The notes beneath the pieces are model-generated. The model did not search any database. It was not told the DNA's origin and saw only the letters and a program-made list of their open reading frames with translations. Shown piece by piece: positions 8,524-17,654 of a DNA stretch of 64,000 nucleotides (positions are counted from its first letter, which is position 1; the number at the start of each line of letters is the position of its first letter). The DNA comes from a bacterium (GTDB lineage: Bacteria > AUK180), in the NCBI GenBank assembly GCA_023144005.1, contig JAGLGN010000005.1, positions 62,001 through 126,000 of the forward strand. The letters are read 5' to 3'. The position numbers and the translations under genes are program-made.

Positions 8524-9519
8524 TTAGATGATCAGCATACTGTCGCCATATGAATAGAATCTGAATCTATTTTCGATGGCCCACTTATATGCATTCATAG
8601 TATTGTCATGCCCTGCGAAAGCGGAAACAAGAAGTATCAAAGAGGTTTTAGGTAAATGAAAATTTGTTAGAAGCCGGTCGACAACTTCGAATTTATATCC
8701 CGGATAAATATACAGGTCACATTTTCCCTCAAGCACCTTACACTTATTTTTGAATACATACTCAACTGTCCGGGTAGTGGTGGTGCCGACGGAAAAGACC
8801 TTACCTCCTGCTTTTTTCGTCTCCCGTATCAGATCAACGGTCGAGCTTGATATCTTGAAATATTCTGAATGTATCTTGAAATCACGGATGTCTTCGACCT
8901 CCATAGGAGCAAAGGTGCCATACCCTGTGTGTAATGTAATATACGCGCTATTTACGCCCTTCTCTTTAAGCGCTTTCAAAGTATCAAGGGTGAAATGAAG
9001 CCCTGCTGTCGGTGCGGCGACCGCGCCTTTGTTCAATGCGTAAACGGTTTGATAGCGCTCTTTGTCACTCTCCTCATCTGCTCTTTTCAAATACGGCGGC
9101 AGAGGTACATGCCCATAATCTTCCGCCTGAGCAAAGAATTCGCGCGCCTCATTAAAGCGTACCCACACCTTTCCCTCTCCTAATTTTTCAATGATCTCAC
9201 AGTTGAAGTTTTCTGAGAAGTTGATCACGGCACCTTCTTTTAATCTTTTGTACGGCCTGGAAAGTGCGGTCCAATCCCTTTCACTTCCAAGATTATCTAT
9301 CACCATGATCTCTATTTTCGCGCCGGTTTCCTTTTTGCCGAAGAATCTTGAGGGAAAGACCTTGGTATCATTTAAGAGCAGAAGGTCGCCCTTTGAGAAA
9401 TAATCAGTGATCTGATGGAATTTTCTTTTATCGATGTTGCCGGTATTTTTATCAAGAACAAGGAGATTCGACCCGCTTCTTTCTTCCGAAGGATATTTCG
9501 CGATAAGTTCCTGCGGCAA
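8524..9519 (-). CDS. queA: S-adenosylmethionine:tRNA ribosyltransferase-isomerase
   Basis: QueA makes epoxyqueuosine in the wobble position of tRNA by transferring and rearranging the ribosyl part of SAM. Family signatures are present: LLLLNDTKVFPSRFFG near the start, GAVAAPTAGLHFT in the middle, VSVGTTTTRTVEYV-like SVGTTTTRT, and NFHLPKTSLILLVSAFAG near the end. The given start is TTG at 9519 (331 residues), but this removes about ten conserved N-terminal residues. The frame continues upstream through KLSSYIYKLPQELI, which matches the family beginning. It is open to a CTG at 9561 (LEKDLFKLSS), 5 bp after the stop of the upstream gene and 7 nt after AGG. The real start is therefore probably non-canonical and near 9561. 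It is the last gene of the helicase operon. Confidence 0.95.
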   Translation of the reverse strand: MPQELIAKYPSEERSGSNLLVLDKNTGNIDKRKFHQITDYFSKGDLLLLNDTKVFPSRFFGKKETGAKIEIMVIDNLGSERDWTALSRPYKRLKEGAVINFSENFNCEIIEKLGEGKVWVRFNEAREFFAQAEDYGHVPLPPYLKRADEESDKERYQTVYALNKGAVAAPTAGLHFTLDTLKALKEKGVNSAYITLHTGYGTFAPMEVEDIRDFKIHSEYFKISSSTVDLIRETKKAGGKVFSVGTTTTRTVEYVFKNKCKVLEGKCDLYIYPGYKFEVVDRLLTNFHLPKTSLILLVSAFAGHDNTMNAYKWAIENRFRFYSYGDSMLII

Positions 9520-9565
9520 TTTATAGATATATGAAGATAGTTTAAAAAGATCTTTTTCCAGAAGA

Positions 9566-10210
9566 TTACCTGCTTAGCATTTTACCAAGTTGCTCAGCTA
9601 TATTTACAACACTGTCAACATGTTTACTGCTGTTTATGGTTTCAGTTCGCTGAACAATAACAAATGGCGACAATTCAAAACCAGTCAATTCAGAAAGATC
9701 GGAAAAATTTACCGGAATCCTTTTCACCTGATGTATTATGGTACCTTTTGGCATCATTTCAGCGATTTGCCTTAATAATCCCTCTGAAAAATATATGGGA
9801 AACCAATCCTTATCCTTGCATTTTACGGTGATCATTTTATCCAGTTCAAAATCATTGAATTTGACACGGCCGCCGTCAAATATCCATGGCTTTCTTTTCG
9901 AAATGGAAAATTTAGGGAAATCGATCTGCCTTAGAAGGATGGCCACTCCCCAATAAGGGATCGTTGTCTTTCCGGTGCTTACGACCCAATTCGCTCCCAC
10001 CAGACAATACTTGTCCGAGGACTTCACAGCGACAATATTTTTCGTATTGAATCCCAATACCTTTTTCTCGCTTATATGAGCAAAAAATCCCTTGTTGCCC
10101 CACAATTGCTCAATATCTATTTTCTGCTTGCTTTCATACTTCGACGCAAGTGCCACTAATACAATTATTCCCGCGATTACAAAAATAATGATGGAAATGA
10201 TCGGTATCAT
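9566..10210 (-). CDS. Single-pass membrane protein, unknown function
   Basis: ATG 10210 is preferred over the longer frame because AAGGAG precedes it, and it overlaps the helicase stop as ATGA. The product has 214 residues. An N-terminal membrane helix (about residues 4-26, Ile-rich) is followed by a soluble domain with alternating beta strands and conserved-looking tryptophans (LWGNKGFFAHIS, VVSTGKTTIPYWGVAILLRQ). The domain vaguely recalls a PH-like fold, but I cannot support a family name. The last 30 residues are helical and polar. It is co-transcribed between the UPF1-type helicase and queA. Confidence 0.72.
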   Translation of the reverse strand: MIPIISIIIFVIAGIIVLVALASKYESKQKIDIEQLWGNKGFFAHISEKKVLGFNTKNIVAVKSSDKYCLVGANWVVSTGKTTIPYWGVAILLRQIDFPKFSISKRKPWIFDGGRVKFNDFELDKMITVKCKDKDWFPIYFSEGLLRQIAEMMPKGTIIHQVKRIPVNFSDLSELTGFELSPFVIVQRTETINSSKHVDSVVNIAEQLGKMLSR

Positions 10211-12381
10211 AAATACTCCTTTCTCAATCCGACTTCTTTGCACAAACGATCAAAGATCTCCTTGTCACCAACCACGATCAGTTTTTTTGCCGCCCTCGAA
10301 AAGGCGACATTGATCCGTCGGCGGTCTTTCAAGAAACCCGTATCATTTCTTTCATTTGACCTTGTGATCGAAAATATTATAACATCTTTTTCACTTCCCT
10401 GAAACCCGTCAACCGTATCAACCGTGATCCTGTCAGAATATTCAGACAGAACAGATCTTAATAATTGCTTTTGAGCGCTGTATCCCGAAATAATCCCCAA
10501 GGTACCGGAAAATCCATTTGCGTAAAGTTCTGATACTATCTCCCCTATGATCTCGGCTTCCTTGCGGTTCATATAGGATTTAGAATCCTTCATCTGTTCT
10601 TCCACGCCCTTCACTTCGTAGAGAGAAAATGATTTGGCGTAAAATATTTCTCGATATTTGTCACTTATCCCCAGAGCTATATCCAAATAATTAGACCTGA
10701 CCTCAGCCGCTGTTTTCAATTTTCCACTATAAAATGAGTGGGAAATGAGCTCACAAAGCTTTTCGTTCATCCGATATTGAATTAGGAGCAATTCCGAATT
10801 ATTCGGATAATACTTTATCAACCGCTCAAAAAGAGAAATGGAATACCCCGCTTTAGAAGCCCCTTTCGAAAGTACGGTAGGAGGTAGCTGACGATGATCA
10901 CCGGCGAGTACAAATCGCTTCCCCATTGAGATCGGTATCAAGGAGGATGTTTCTGTGGCTTGTGTCGCTTCATCGTGTACTACAAGATCAAAGAACAATC
11001 CTCTCATGATCTGAGAAGCACAATTGGAATTAGTGGTCGCGATCACCGCGCTTTGCCCCAGTATCTCGCCTATGATCGCTTGCCTGATAAAGACAAGTTC
11101 ATTCAGAATGCCGCTGATTCGTGAGCTACATTCCGCCCAAGCGGCCATTTTATTCAGCTCAGCAAAAGCTATTCCCCTTATGGTCCGTTTCTTTTTTATA
11201 GCTTTGAGAATATCATCGGAAGTAAGCCCTCTTCTTAATGCCTGCGAAGGGCGGCGGATTTCCGATAACTTACTTTTCAGCCCACTGAGTTCCTCTTCAA
11301 GCTCCATGATCTTATTATTATCCGTATGCCCTTTTACTCTCATATCGAGTGTGTGCGGAAGTATCACCTTGTTTATTTTAACAGAGACACCAACTCTAAG
11401 GACCTCGATCCCCATTAGGAGTAGTTTTTCCGATAGTACATCGACAGCGGTATTGGAATCCGCAGTTACCAATATCTTAATGCTACCTTTATTTAACTCA
11501 TATTTTATCAGCTTGCTCAAGGTGAGTGTCTTTCCCGTACCGGGAGGGCCGTGAATAAGAAAGAACCTCTTAGCATTCAGGCAGCCTTCTATCGCCTTTG
11601 TTTGAGAATCATTCAACTCATCTTTCCTTTTAATTGAGTTCGTCGAGTCTACGGAATCTCTTATTTTCCGGCCAAGCAGAAGATCAGATAAGCCTGAGCC
11701 TTCATTCAGAGCCAGAACGGCATTCTCCATCCTTTCGTATGTGCTCTCATTATAAAATAGATCAATCCTCACATGCCTCAAATAATTTACAGCAGGTTTT
11801 TTCTGGAGAATGATATTTAGAACAAATCTCCTGTTCCCGCTGCAAGTTCCTGAAACATTCTGGAATTGCAAGGGGTTATTTCTTGAAAGCGTGATTACAT
11901 CACCCGGCTTGAACTCCGTCTCAGGAAGCTCCCCATTCTCCTCTTTGCGGAACGCATACTCAAATCCTCCAAGAACATCTCCCTGATATGTGCCTCGCAT
12001 TTCAAATAGACAACGCCCTTTGCTTTGCCGCTCCTCCTTGCTCAATTTCTGTATCTCTTGTGTTATCTGACGGATCTCCTGCTCACGCTCCATTGAAATG
12101 TATCTCAGGAAACGGCCTTTATAGTCATCTAGATCCACGATTTCCTTTCCTTCGCTGAACATGAATGAGCTTATTCTTCTTCCATGCCATTGCCTGCCGG
12201 AGAACCATATCTTTATATTATGGAGAAATCGTTCTGGCCCTGAAATAATGAAATTCCCCTGAGAAATATTTTTTACACGAATGGAGTCAATAAATACACC
12301 TTTGATCTTCTTCTTGATCAATGTCTTGATATTCCTCTCTGTCGCAGCTGCGTGAATATTGAATATTAACACTTCTTTCAT
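10207..12381 (-). CDS. Superfamily 1 helicase of the UPF1/DNA2/IGHMBP2 group
   Basis: The 724-residue protein contains the full motif set of a UPF1-like SF1 helicase: Walker A HGPPGTGKTLTL (about residue 280), DEATQATE (motif II), GDHRQLPPTV (motif III), QYRM (motif IV), DTVDGFQGSEKDVIIFS (motif V) and RRINVAFSRAAKKL (motif VI). A beta-barrel-like segment with GDVITLSRN precedes the motor, as in IGHMBP2. It should unwind DNA or RNA with ATP hydrolysis; which nucleic acid is not clear. The ATG lies exactly 7 nt after a TATAAT box and has no Shine-Dalgarno site, so its mRNA is probably leaderless. First gene of an operon with the membrane protein and queA. Confidence 0.9.
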   Translation of the reverse strand: MKEVLIFNIHAAATERNIKTLIKKKIKGVFIDSIRVKNISQGNFIISGPERFLHNIKIWFSGRQWHGRRISSFMFSEGKEIVDLDDYKGRFLRYISMEREQEIRQITQEIQKLSKEERQSKGRCLFEMRGTYQGDVLGGFEYAFRKEENGELPETEFKPGDVITLSRNNPLQFQNVSGTCSGNRRFVLNIILQKKPAVNYLRHVRIDLFYNESTYERMENAVLALNEGSGLSDLLLGRKIRDSVDSTNSIKRKDELNDSQTKAIEGCLNAKRFFLIHGPPGTGKTLTLSKLIKYELNKGSIKILVTADSNTAVDVLSEKLLLMGIEVLRVGVSVKINKVILPHTLDMRVKGHTDNNKIMELEEELSGLKSKLSEIRRPSQALRRGLTSDDILKAIKKKRTIRGIAFAELNKMAAWAECSSRISGILNELVFIRQAIIGEILGQSAVIATTNSNCASQIMRGLFFDLVVHDEATQATETSSLIPISMGKRFVLAGDHRQLPPTVLSKGASKAGYSISLFERLIKYYPNNSELLLIQYRMNEKLCELISHSFYSGKLKTAAEVRSNYLDIALGISDKYREIFYAKSFSLYEVKGVEEQMKDSKSYMNRKEAEIIGEIVSELYANGFSGTLGIISGYSAQKQLLRSVLSEYSDRITVDTVDGFQGSEKDVIIFSITRSNERNDTGFLKDRRRINVAFSRAAKKLIVVGDKEIFDRLCKEVGLRKEYL

Positions 12382-12387
12382 GTTATG

Positions 12388-12416
12388 ATTATATTCTATA
12401 AGTGACAGGAATTCAA
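12388..12416 (-). promoter_or_regulatory. Promoter giving a leaderless helicase mRNA
   Basis: Minus strand TTGAAT (12416-12411), 17 bp spacer, TATAAT (12393-12388), then six bases and the ATG. The expected start of transcription falls on the A of the ATG. Confidence 0.75.
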
Positions 12417-12429
12417 GTCATATACACAT

Positions 12430-12680
12430 CTTGCATATACAACTCACAACAGAGCGCCGTAAGCAACGGGAGATTTGCCCTCACAATTACCGTTGCATAT
12501 ACATCTCTTATGTGTCACTTGATATTTTCTCAAATACAGATCTTCTTCTCTTCCGTTGCATACGCATCCTTTTTGCTTTGCTTCATTTTTCGACAGCGAC
12601 TCAGACATCCCCCTCCGTTGCATATACATATTCGCACCAGGCACGACACCTGCTGCAGTTTATTCCGCAAATGCATCTCC
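12430..12680 (-). repeat. Degenerate tandem repeat, period about 62 bp, between mnmG and helicase
   Basis: The plus strand shows CCGTTGCATATACATC-like words whose TTGCAT cores recur at 12431, 12493, 12556 and 12618, steps of 62 or 63 bp. Pyrimidine-rich stretches ending TTCC, CTCC or TACC precede each word. Another GTTGC word at 12742 keeps the phase (125 bp on). The words are 12-16 bp, imperfect, and the DNA between them is only weakly alike, so it is not a CRISPR array. The period is not a multiple of three and stop codons interrupt all frames, so it is not protein coding. An inverted pair GCAACGG / CCGTTGC (12463-12469, 12490-12496) could form a hairpin. The 391-bp gap 12382-12772 holds nothing else except the helicase promoter. 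Confidence 0.55.
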
Positions 12681-12772
12681 TTCACGACCGTCGCGCTTCT
12701 CTTCGCCTTCCCGGCCTTTCTCATTGCCTTTATACTATTTTGTTGCGCTTGCAACTCTTTGAATTGTCTGGC

Positions 12773-14572
12773 CTATTTCCTTTTGATATTTATCAGAATG
12801 ACATCTATATCAGCTGCCGTCACACCCGGTATTTTCTCGGCATCCTCAAGGTTTTCCGGCCTGATTCTCTGAAGCTTCTCCTTAGCCTCTATTTTGAGCC
12901 CTTCGATACCGTAATAGTCAATATCCTTAGGGATATTGGTTTTCAAATATGCTTTTGATGCGATCCTTCTAACTTCTCTTTCTATGTATCCGCTATATTT
13001 ATAGTCGTATGTGACAGTAAATACATCGCGTCTTTTATCGTCATACATTTTCAGATATTCGACAATTGCCTCTTCAGGATCCGCCTTAGCAATTGAAATA
13101 TAATCTCTCTTCTTTTCATCACTTAGAACTCTCTCAGAGAATCGCGCTCTGATCGCCCCGATCGACACCTTATACTTTTCAAACCGCTCCTGCTGAGAGA
13201 TGTCCATCAACCCCAGTTCAACCCCGTATCTACCAAGCCTTAGCATCGCTGTATCCTGACGCAGCATTAACCGGTGCTCTGCCTGAGAGGTAAAGAGTCT
13301 ATAGGGTTCATTAACGCCCTTCAGTACTAGATCATCCAGCAGTACACCTATGTACGCCTCATCCCTATTCAGGATAAAGGCATCTCGACCATCAATTGAT
13401 AGACATGCGTTAATTCCCGCCATCAATCCTTGTGCCGCAGCCTCTTCATAGCCCGATGTGCCGTTCACCTGACCGGCAAAGTAAAGTCCTGGGATTTCTT
13501 TTGTTTCCATTGTCTTTTTCAACTGCGTGGGAAGCACTACATCATATTCTACTGCGTATCCAAATTTGGCGACCCTTGCTCTCTCTAATCCGGGTATGGT
13601 ATGGATGAACTCCTCCTGGACTTCAGGCGATAGCGATGTAGAGATTCCGTTAGGATAAACGAGATCACTGTTTATTCCCTCAGGTTCCAGAAAGATCTGA
13701 TGCGAGTCTCTGTTTGAGAATTTCACTACCTTATCCTCGATCGAAGGGCAATACCGCGGACCTACACCGTCGATCATGCCGGAATATAGCGGAGAGAACT
13801 TCAATCCATTTCTTATGATATCATGTGTCTTGTCTGAAGTGAAGGTAATGTGGCATGAGATCATATTTCTAATAGTTTTATCGCTCCAGAATGAAAATGA
13901 ATAGTCCTCATCATCACCTTTCTGCTCTTCTGTCTTGCTCAGATCAATAGAATCCTTGAATATCCTGGCAGGTGTGCCCGTTTTAAGCCGAGCCGTATTG
14001 AAACCGAGCCTTTGTATAGATAAGGAGAGTTCATTTGAAGGAGGATCGCCCAGCCGTCCGCCGGGAGTAGACGCCAATCCGGTGAATAATCTTCCGCGCA
14101 GGAAGGTTCCCGTGGTTATAATGATCTTCTCTCCGTGAATCTGAGTGCCGTCATCAAGCTTGACACCGACAGCTCTATCGCTTTTTATTATGATCCCTGT
14201 TACTTCCGCCTTAATGAAGTTGATCCCTGATCCCTCTATCTTCTTCACAAAGAACTTCTTATATTCCTCTTTATCGGCCTGAGCTCTTGGGCCCCAAACC
14301 GCGGGTCCCTTCGATTTATTAAGCATTCTGAATTGTATTCCCGTTTCATCAACAGCAATACCCATCATACCGCCCAGGGCATCTATCTCCCTTACCAGAT
14401 GTCCCTTGGCAATGCCTCCAATCGATGGATTGCAGGGCATCTCACCCGCCTGTGAAAGAGACAGCGAGATCAAAGCACAGCTTTTTCCCATTTTTTCCGC
14501 GGCGAAGGCAGCCTCCAGTCCGGCGTGTCCAGCGCCCACTACTATTACTGAGAATTTCTTTTCTTCATCCAT
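12773..14572 (-). CDS. mnmG: tRNA uridine-5-carboxymethylaminomethyl modification enzyme MnmG
   Basis: MnmG (GidA) is the FAD-dependent partner of MnmE that adds carboxymethylaminomethyl groups to the wobble uridine of tRNAs. The 599-residue product has the dinucleotide-binding VVGAGHAGLEAA at about residues 11-22. It also has the family signatures MPCNPSIGGIAKGHLVREIDALGG, GPAVWGPRAQADK, PGLYFAGQVNGTSGYEEAAAQG and the C-terminal helical tRNA-binding domain with YSGYI. Length is close to the usual 620. The ATG lies inside the 3' end of the PAP2 gene (28-bp overlap) with no clear Shine-Dalgarno site, which implies coupled translation. mnmE is not in the window. Confidence 0.97.
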   Translation of the reverse strand: MDEEKKFSVIVVGAGHAGLEAAFAAEKMGKSCALISLSLSQAGEMPCNPSIGGIAKGHLVREIDALGGMMGIAVDETGIQFRMLNKSKGPAVWGPRAQADKEEYKKFFVKKIEGSGINFIKAEVTGIIIKSDRAVGVKLDDGTQIHGEKIIITTGTFLRGRLFTGLASTPGGRLGDPPSNELSLSIQRLGFNTARLKTGTPARIFKDSIDLSKTEEQKGDDEDYSFSFWSDKTIRNMISCHITFTSDKTHDIIRNGLKFSPLYSGMIDGVGPRYCPSIEDKVVKFSNRDSHQIFLEPEGINSDLVYPNGISTSLSPEVQEEFIHTIPGLERARVAKFGYAVEYDVVLPTQLKKTMETKEIPGLYFAGQVNGTSGYEEAAAQGLMAGINACLSIDGRDAFILNRDEAYIGVLLDDLVLKGVNEPYRLFTSQAEHRLMLRQDTAMLRLGRYGVELGLMDISQQERFEKYKVSIGAIRARFSERVLSDEKKRDYISIAKADPEEAIVEYLKMYDDKRRDVFTVTYDYKYSGYIEREVRRIASKAYLKTNIPKDIDYYGIEGLKIEAKEKLQRIRPENLEDAEKIPGVTAADIDVILINIKRK

Positions 14573-15444
14573 TTTTCATATACCCTGCCGAAAAGCCTGT
14601 AAAGCAATGCTCCGAAAAGCAGGCCTGCTACCGTATCACTTATATAATGATATCTCAAATAAAATGTTGCAAGCGACATGAGAAAGAGAATTGAAAGATA
14701 TGGTAAAAGGAGTTTCTTGAAATATCGCCCGGCGTTCAAGGTAACCACGAGAGCTACAGCTACATGAGAAGAGGGAAAGCAGCCGCTGTGTACCATTGCG
14801 CCCGCGGCCATTATCTTATTTTGAATGGGCACCAGAATATATCCGTTTATCGGACCAGAAAAATGAGACAGGATAGGAGCATATCTCCATGGTCCGTCCA
14901 CCGGGAACAATACAAAGCACAGAAAGTGAATATAATAACATGCCGCTACAGTAAAGACCAGGTGTCCGAAAGCATATCTATCCTTTTTCCAATAGAAGAG
15001 TATCAATGCCAAGACCGGAAGCATGGCATAATACGACATGTACCCGAAATTCAGAAATTCCGCTAACCACTGATAATTAAGATGCTCTTCAAGCCACCAT
15101 GTAGGGTGTGTTCCGAATATCATGAGTTCAAAATTAGTGATCAAATGATCCTGCAATTCAGGAACTATCATAAATGCAAATTCACCCAGCTCTTTGTAAT
15201 TCGCAGCGAAAAATACAAGCGGGTAGAAATTTCTCAAGAATTTTAAGAAGATATTCTTTCTCTCGGGTGTGAAGAATCTTATAAGTAGATTTGCTGAAAG
15301 CAGAAATACCAGATTGCGGCCCAGATAGAACCAGACGTTATGAACCTTTCCAAACCCAAAGATCAAAAGAAGCAGGATAATAATTATATGATAGAGAGAA
15401 AACGCATAATCAACAGGTCGGTATCTTTTAATTAGCTCTCTCAT
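14545..15444 (-). CDS. PAP2-superfamily membrane phosphatase/phosphotransferase (Aur1-like)
   Basis: This integral membrane protein of 299 residues has about six hydrophobic helices and the late PAP2 motifs FPSSHVAV (about residue 220) and RYHYISD (about residue 262), which carry the catalytic histidines and aspartate. The sequence FPVDGPWRY before them is typical of the PAP2_3/inositol-phosphorylceramide-synthase-like group. It probably acts on a lipid phosphate at the membrane surface; the substrate is unknown. It starts with an ATGA overlap on the pcrA-type helicase gene and overlaps mnmG at its end. Confidence 0.85.
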   Translation of the reverse strand: MRELIKRYRPVDYAFSLYHIIIILLLLIFGFGKVHNVWFYLGRNLVFLLSANLLIRFFTPERKNIFLKFLRNFYPLVFFAANYKELGEFAFMIVPELQDHLITNFELMIFGTHPTWWLEEHLNYQWLAEFLNFGYMSYYAMLPVLALILFYWKKDRYAFGHLVFTVAACYYIHFLCFVLFPVDGPWRYAPILSHFSGPINGYILVPIQNKIMAAGAMVHSGCFPSSHVAVALVVTLNAGRYFKKLLLPYLSILFLMSLATFYLRYHYISDTVAGLLFGALLYRLFGRVYEKWMKKRNSQ

Positions 15445-17636
15445 CCCACGATCTCCAGAAATTCGCCAATCATAACCTTCTTACCATATTTATAAAATCT
15501 GACATCGACCTTGATCCTGCTGCCAGCGACATGCGAGCTTATCACCATGCCGACACCATAATCCGGATGCCTCACCTTGATCCCCTTTTTGAACGGATTC
15601 CCCGTAGCGGGGGAGAGATCGGGAACATATGTGATCTCTTTGGGCAACGGTGTCGAGGGCCGGGACTTCTCTACCTCCCCTCTGCCTCTGAATAATGATT
15701 CTGTTGTCCATCTCTTGGAATAGGTCTTATCTTCGTATCTCATTTGTTCTCTCGGGATCATTTGAATAAATTCCGATTCTGAATTTTTAACGAATTCACC
15801 GAAACGGAATCTTTCCTTGGCGCGCGTCAGAAACACCCTGTTCTTGCCCCTTGTGATCCCGACATACAGAAGCCGCTGCTCTTCTTTGAACTGCTCCGGG
15901 TGCTGCGAATTTGAATGGGGTAGTATGCCCTGTTCCACGCCGGTAATAAAAACCGTGTCAAACTCAAGCCCTTTTGAAAGATGCAGCGTCATAAGATTCA
16001 CGGCACCCTTCTCCTGCTTCCACGAGTCAACCGAAGAGGATAGTGTCAAAATCTCCATGATCTCATGCAATGTTTCAAAGCCCTCATCTTCCAGATGTTG
16101 TATCTCTCTGATAAGGTAATTAACATTATCTATGCGGTCTTCATATCCCTCGTCATCAAAATCCTTGAGGTAATCGAAGTAGTCAAGCATCTCAACGAGC
16201 CGCATCAGCGCTTCCGACGGGGAAGAGATCATTTCACGGATCTCTTTCATGACATCCAGCAAGGACCTTATCCCTTGAGCCTGACGCGCCGAAAATGCAT
16301 TCTCCGCCAGAAGCTCTTCCGCGGCAGCGGAAAAAGGAAGCTCTCTTCTGCTGATCTCGGCATTGAAGTTATCCACCGTCTTCTTTCCCAAGCCACGGCG
16401 GGGAATGTTTATTACCCTGTTCAAATTGACCGTATCTTTATCATTCAACACCAATTTGATATAGGCAATAATATCCCTTATCTCCTTTCTTTCATAGAAC
16501 TTCTGAGCGCCGACCACAACATATGGTATTCCATGATCACGAAAGTATGTTTCTAAGATACGAACCTGAAAATTCGTTCTGAAAAAAACAGCGATATCCG
16601 AGAAGTCCACTCCTTCCGCATTGACATTCTGCACACGGTCAACGATATACTCCGCTTCGGCGCGGTCATTCTTCAGTATCGCATATCTGACCCTCTCGCC
16701 GCCGCGATGAGGATCGGCGGGCTCCAACTTGCCTGTTTTATAGGGATTATCAAAGGCCAGATGCGCCGCGACATCAAGGATCTGAGCGGTCGAACGATAA
16801 TTCTTCTTCAAGGTGAATATCCTGGACCCTTTGAAGTATTGCGGGAAATTCAGAATATTCTCGACCTTCGCGTTTCGAAATCCGTATATGGACTGATTCT
16901 CATCTCCGACCACAAAGAGCATCGGAGAATTATCATTGAACAGAAGTCCCTTCCAGAGAAGCTTTAGGATCCGAAGTTGAGCAAGATTGGTATCCTGGAA
17001 TTCATCCACGAATACATACTTGATGCTCCTTGTAAATTCATTTAATATACCGGGCTCCTTCTCAAAAAGAACAATGGTCTTCTCTAGAAGATCTGAAAAA
17101 TCCATCGCGTCACTATTGCGGAGCTCTTTCTCATAGGTCCGATAATACTTCTCTATATCACTGTCGATAACCTCGCCCGTTTCATGATAATTTTCTTTGA
17201 AAACGGATATCTTTTTCAATATACGCTCAGGCTTATCTTCCTTCTGTTTATCTTTGGGTATTATGCGTTTTAATAAACGCACAGAATCATCCTCGTCATA
17301 GATCGTGAAGGTCTCGGAGAATCCGAGATGCGATGCGTATTTTCTCAATATCCTCGAACATAATGAGTGAAATGTGCCCAGCCATGGGAAGTAGACCTTC
17401 TCATTCAATTGCTGAGATATCCTTTCCCGCAACTCGCCGGCCGCCTTATTGGTAAAAGTCGTTATGAAGAAATTATGAAATTCCGGCTGATCCTCAATGA
17501 GTAGATAGTAGATCTTGTATAAAAGAGTTCGCGTCTTTCCCGTACCGGCTCCGGCAAAGATCAGATTTATCGGGGAGCGCGCCTTTACAATATCGTATTG
17601 CTCCTGATTGAGGAATTCTTTGAATTTATCGTTCAT
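15441..17636 (-). CDS. pcrA: UvrD/PcrA-type 3'-5' DNA helicase
   Basis: The 731-residue product carries the UvrD-family motifs: LNQEQYDIV (Q motif), GAGTGKTRTLLYKI (Walker A), TFTNKAA (Ia), VDEFQDTN (II), VVGDENQSIYGFR (III), LKKNYRS (IV), LMTLHLSKGLEFDTVF (V) and EEQRLLYVGITRGK (VI). The C-terminal 50 residues (FKKGIKVRHPDYGVGMVIS and following) form the Tudor-like domain of PcrA/UvrD that contacts RNA polymerase. It serves nucleotide-excision repair, replication restart and removal of stalled polymerase. It begins 18 nt after the pilT stop, without a convincing Shine-Dalgarno sequence. UvrD is an equally acceptable name. Confidence 0.93.
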   Translation of the reverse strand: MNDKFKEFLNQEQYDIVKARSPINLIFAGAGTGKTRTLLYKIYYLLIEDQPEFHNFFITTFTNKAAGELRERISQQLNEKVYFPWLGTFHSLCSRILRKYASHLGFSETFTIYDEDDSVRLLKRIIPKDKQKEDKPERILKKISVFKENYHETGEVIDSDIEKYYRTYEKELRNSDAMDFSDLLEKTIVLFEKEPGILNEFTRSIKYVFVDEFQDTNLAQLRILKLLWKGLLFNDNSPMLFVVGDENQSIYGFRNAKVENILNFPQYFKGSRIFTLKKNYRSTAQILDVAAHLAFDNPYKTGKLEPADPHRGGERVRYAILKNDRAEAEYIVDRVQNVNAEGVDFSDIAVFFRTNFQVRILETYFRDHGIPYVVVGAQKFYERKEIRDIIAYIKLVLNDKDTVNLNRVINIPRRGLGKKTVDNFNAEISRRELPFSAAAEELLAENAFSARQAQGIRSLLDVMKEIREMISSPSEALMRLVEMLDYFDYLKDFDDEGYEDRIDNVNYLIREIQHLEDEGFETLHEIMEILTLSSSVDSWKQEKGAVNLMTLHLSKGLEFDTVFITGVEQGILPHSNSQHPEQFKEEQRLLYVGITRGKNRVFLTRAKERFRFGEFVKNSESEFIQMIPREQMRYEDKTYSKRWTTESLFRGRGEVEKSRPSTPLPKEITYVPDLSPATGNPFKKGIKVRHPDYGVGMVISSHVAGSRIKVDVRFYKYGKKVMIGEFLEIVG

Positions 17637-17654
17637 TTCAGAGAAGGTGCATTC

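Noticed and set aside
12430..12680. CRISPR array
   Set aside because: The recurring words are 12-16 bp, differ from each other, and have weakly related sequence between them. No cas gene is in the window.
12444..12754. Small minus-strand ORFs rich in cysteine (CICNG words)
   Set aside because: They arise from the 62-bp repeat read in shifting frames, with no ribosome site and no consistent frame between units.
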